Assembly: GCF_002939865.1 (NCBI RefSeq)
Contig: NZ_MDEE01000001.1
Location: 186,001-250,000, forward strand
DNA length: 64,000 nucleotides
DNA from: Xanthomonas dyei
Lineage (GTDB): Bacteria; Pseudomonadota; Gammaproteobacteria; Xanthomonadales; Xanthomonadaceae
Reading direction: 5' to 3'
The position numbers and the translations under genes are program-made. The notes below the pieces were generated by a model, which did not search any database, was not told the origin of the DNA, and worked only from the letters and a program-made list of their open reading frames with translations. The stretch's first letter is position 1, and every line of letters starts with the position of its first letter. Positions 62,555 to 64,000 of this stretch are shown here, one piece after another.

Positions 62555-63112
62555 ATGCTCAACCAGATCAAACAAGACGCGCAGGCGCGCATGACCAAGA
62601 GCATCGATGCTCTGCGCCATTCACTGACCACCGTGCGTACCGGCCGCGCTTCGCCGGCGCTGCTGGACGGCATCAAGGTCAAGGCCTACGGCACCGATAC
62701 CCCACTCAATCAGGTTGCCAGCATCAGCGTGTCCGAAGGCCGCTCGCTGGTGATCAGCCTGTTCGACAAGGGCATGATCAAGGATGTGGAAAAAGCCCTG
62801 TACGCCTCGGATCTGGGCCTGACCCCGACCGTGGTGGGCACCGTGATCCGTCTGAACCTGCCGCCGCTGACCGAGGAGCGCCGCAAGGAGCTCAGCAAGT
62901 CCGTGCATGGCGAAGGCGAAGACAGCAAGGTGGCCATCCGCAACATCCGTCGCGATGCCAATCAGCAGGTCAAGGATCTGCTGAAAGACAAGAAGGTCAC
63001 CGAAGACGAGGCCCGTGGCGCCGAAGACGACATCCAGAAGTTGACCGACAAGGCCATCAAGGATGTGGATGAGGTCGTCAAGGGCAAGGAACAGGAATTG
63101 ATGACGGTCTGA
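62555..63112 (+). CDS. frr: Ribosome recycling factor
   Basis: RRF splits the post-termination ribosome with EF-G. The 185-residue protein is mostly a three-helix bundle: [28 protein letters not shown], the inserted beta domain [14 protein letters not shown], then [27 protein letters not shown] and the C-terminal [19 protein letters not shown]. The start ATG 62555 is the conserved one. It is upstream of uppS. Confidence 0.96.
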   Translation: MLNQIKQDAQARMTKSIDALRHSLTTVRTGRASPALLDGIKVKAYGTDTPLNQVASISVSEGRSLVISLFDKGMIKDVEKALYASDLGLTPTVVGTVIRLNLPPLTEERRKELSKSVHGEGEDSKVAIRNIRRDANQQVKDLLKDKKVTEDEARGAEDDIQKLTDKAIKDVDEVVKGKEQELMTV

Positions 63113-63129
63113 TCGTGGCATCGCCTGCC

Positions 63130-63891
63130 ATGCATCCAGTCCCTTCTACCGACGCGATACCGCGCCACATTGCCATCATCATGGATGGCAACGGGCGTTG
63201 GGCGCAGCGTCGGCGACGTCCGCGCATGATCGGCCATCGCGCCGGTGCGCGGGCGGTCAACCGCACCATCGATTTCTGCCTGGAAAAAGGCGTATCGGCA
63301 CTCACCCTGTTCGCGTTCTCCAGTGAAAATTGGGGCCGTCCGCAGGAGGAAGTCGATGCGCTGATGAAGCTGTTTCTGCATGCGCTGGACCGCGAGGTCG
63401 AAGAACTGCAACGGCGCGGCGTGCAGGTGCGTTTCATCGGCGAGCGCAGCCGCTTCGCTGCGCCGCTGCGCGAGCGCATGGCCGCTGCCGAGCGCACCAC
63501 CGCCGGCAACGCGCGGCTGGTGCTCAGCATCGCAGCCAGTTACGGCGGCCGCCAGGACATCGCGCTGGCCGCGCGTGCGCTGGCCGAAGAGGTGGCTGCC
63601 GGGCGTCTGCAACCGCATCAGATCGACGAGGCCCTGCTGGCCAGCCGGGTCGCACTGGCCGACCTGCCGGCGCCGGATCTGTTCATCCGCACCGGCGGCG
63701 ATACCCGCATCAGCAATTTCCTGCTCTGGCAGCTGGCCTACACCGAGCTGTGGTTCACCGAAACCCTGTGGCCGGAGTTCGATGCCGGCGTGCTGCAGCA
63801 GGCGCTGGACGACTATGCCGGGCGCGAACGCCGCTTTGGCCTGACCAGTGCCCAGATCGCCGACAAGGCGACGGAGATCTCCTCCGCATGA
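63130..63891 (+). CDS. uppS: Undecaprenyl pyrophosphate synthase (isoprenyl transferase)
   Basis: UppS extends farnesyl pyrophosphate to the C55 lipid carrier for peptidoglycan and O-antigen. The protein (253 residues from this ATG) has the catalytic IMDGNGRWAQRR near the N-terminus (Asp in MDGNG), LTLFAFSSENWGRP and the terminal DLFIRTGGDTRISNFLLWQ motif. The start may be GTG 63115 or ATG 63130; the first three bases are separated from the frr stop by two bases in the GTG case. The stop overlaps the cdsA ATG. Confidence 0.94.
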   Translation: MHPVPSTDAIPRHIAIIMDGNGRWAQRRRRPRMIGHRAGARAVNRTIDFCLEKGVSALTLFAFSSENWGRPQEEVDALMKLFLHALDREVEELQRRGVQVRFIGERSRFAAPLRERMAAAERTTAGNARLVLSIAASYGGRQDIALAARALAEEVAAGRLQPHQIDEALLASRVALADLPAPDLFIRTGGDTRISNFLLWQLAYTELWFTETLWPEFDAGVLQQALDDYAGRERRFGLTSAQIADKATEISSA

Positions 63892-64000
63892 CCAAGACCC
63901 GCGTGATTGCCGCGCTGATCATGGCGCCGCTCGCCATCTGCGCGATCGTGCTGCTGCCCACCCAATGGCTGGCGGCGCTGGCGGCGATCCTGTTCCTGAC
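63888..64000 (+). CDS. cdsA: Phosphatidate cytidylyltransferase (partial, N-terminus only)
   Basis: Only the first 37 codons are in the window. They begin MTKTRVIAALIMAPLAICAIV, a basic start followed by a first membrane helix, as in CdsA. The ATG (63888-63890) overlaps the uppS stop (ATGA). CdsA makes CDP-diacylglycerol for phospholipids. The position after uppS is the conserved place for cdsA, which is the main basis for the call. Confidence 0.8.
   Translation, partial: MTKTRVIAALIMAPLAICAIVLLPTQWLAALAAILFL

Noticed and set aside
1-64000. Search for a CRISPR array, prophage, integrase or transposase
   Set aside because: I saw no regularly spaced repeats with spacers, no integrase or transposase motifs and no phage structural genes in the window.

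Overview
The window looks like a piece of a Xanthomonas chromosome. Support for this comes from the high G+C content with strong GC3 bias, a TonB-dependent siderophore receptor, Xanthomonas-type dispersed intergenic repeats (GGGAATCGGGAATGGG-like and long GTAGGAGCGCAC hairpins), and the order map-glnD-dapD-yffB-dapE-asnB next to rpsB-tsf-pyrH-frr-uppS-cdsA. I call the genus from protein content and context and do not call a species. About 60 protein genes, one tRNA-Leu(CAG) and a number of regulatory signals can be supported. The long open frames antisense to real genes are treated as GC-rich shadows and left out.

Layout. 1-11.9 kb: end of tcdA, a membrane-anchored c-type cytochrome-like protein, a glycine-zipper lipoprotein, a cold-shock protein, a DUF456 protein, outer-membrane phospholipase A, periplasmic beta-carbonic anhydrase, a GST, a ten-cysteine secreted protein, class I fumarase, an ABC exporter, ferredoxin-NADP reductase and glutathione peroxidase. 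12-23.4 kb: M3 and M14 peptidases, a MarR regulator with a palindromic operator, a DUF3298 lipoprotein, a GNAT protein, a rhomboid protease, a POT peptide transporter and a GH3 glycosidase. Peptidases and the peptide transporter together suggest peptide and plant-polymer scavenging. 23.5-31.4 kb: tRNA-Leu, a serine hydrolase, and a tripartite multidrug efflux operon (marR-OMF-emrA-emrB) with its operator, divergent from an AraC regulator. 31.5-42.6 kb: parC, a gene-free stretch with two nested-hairpin repeats, tpm, a bacterioferritin, a penicillin-acylase-type hydrolase, a Fur-boxed siderophore receptor with a heptanucleotide repeat upstream, and a parallel beta-helix lipoprotein.

42.6-51.4 kb (all minus strand): map, glnD, dapD, a small membrane protein, yffB, dapE and asnB form a nitrogen, lysine and asparagine block. 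Between dapE and asnB lies a short reading frame with six Asn codons in 29, followed by a strong intrinsic terminator. This looks like a ribosome-mediated attenuator for asparagine synthetase and is the most interesting signal in the window. 51.7-57.5 kb: a Csu-like (spore-coat-U) chaperone-usher pilus cluster occupies the space between map and rpsB, which are neighbours in many proteobacteria. 57.5-64 kb: a consensus promoter and structured leader, then rpsB-tsf, an HDOD-GGEEF diguanylate cyclase, pyrH, frr, uppS and the start of cdsA.
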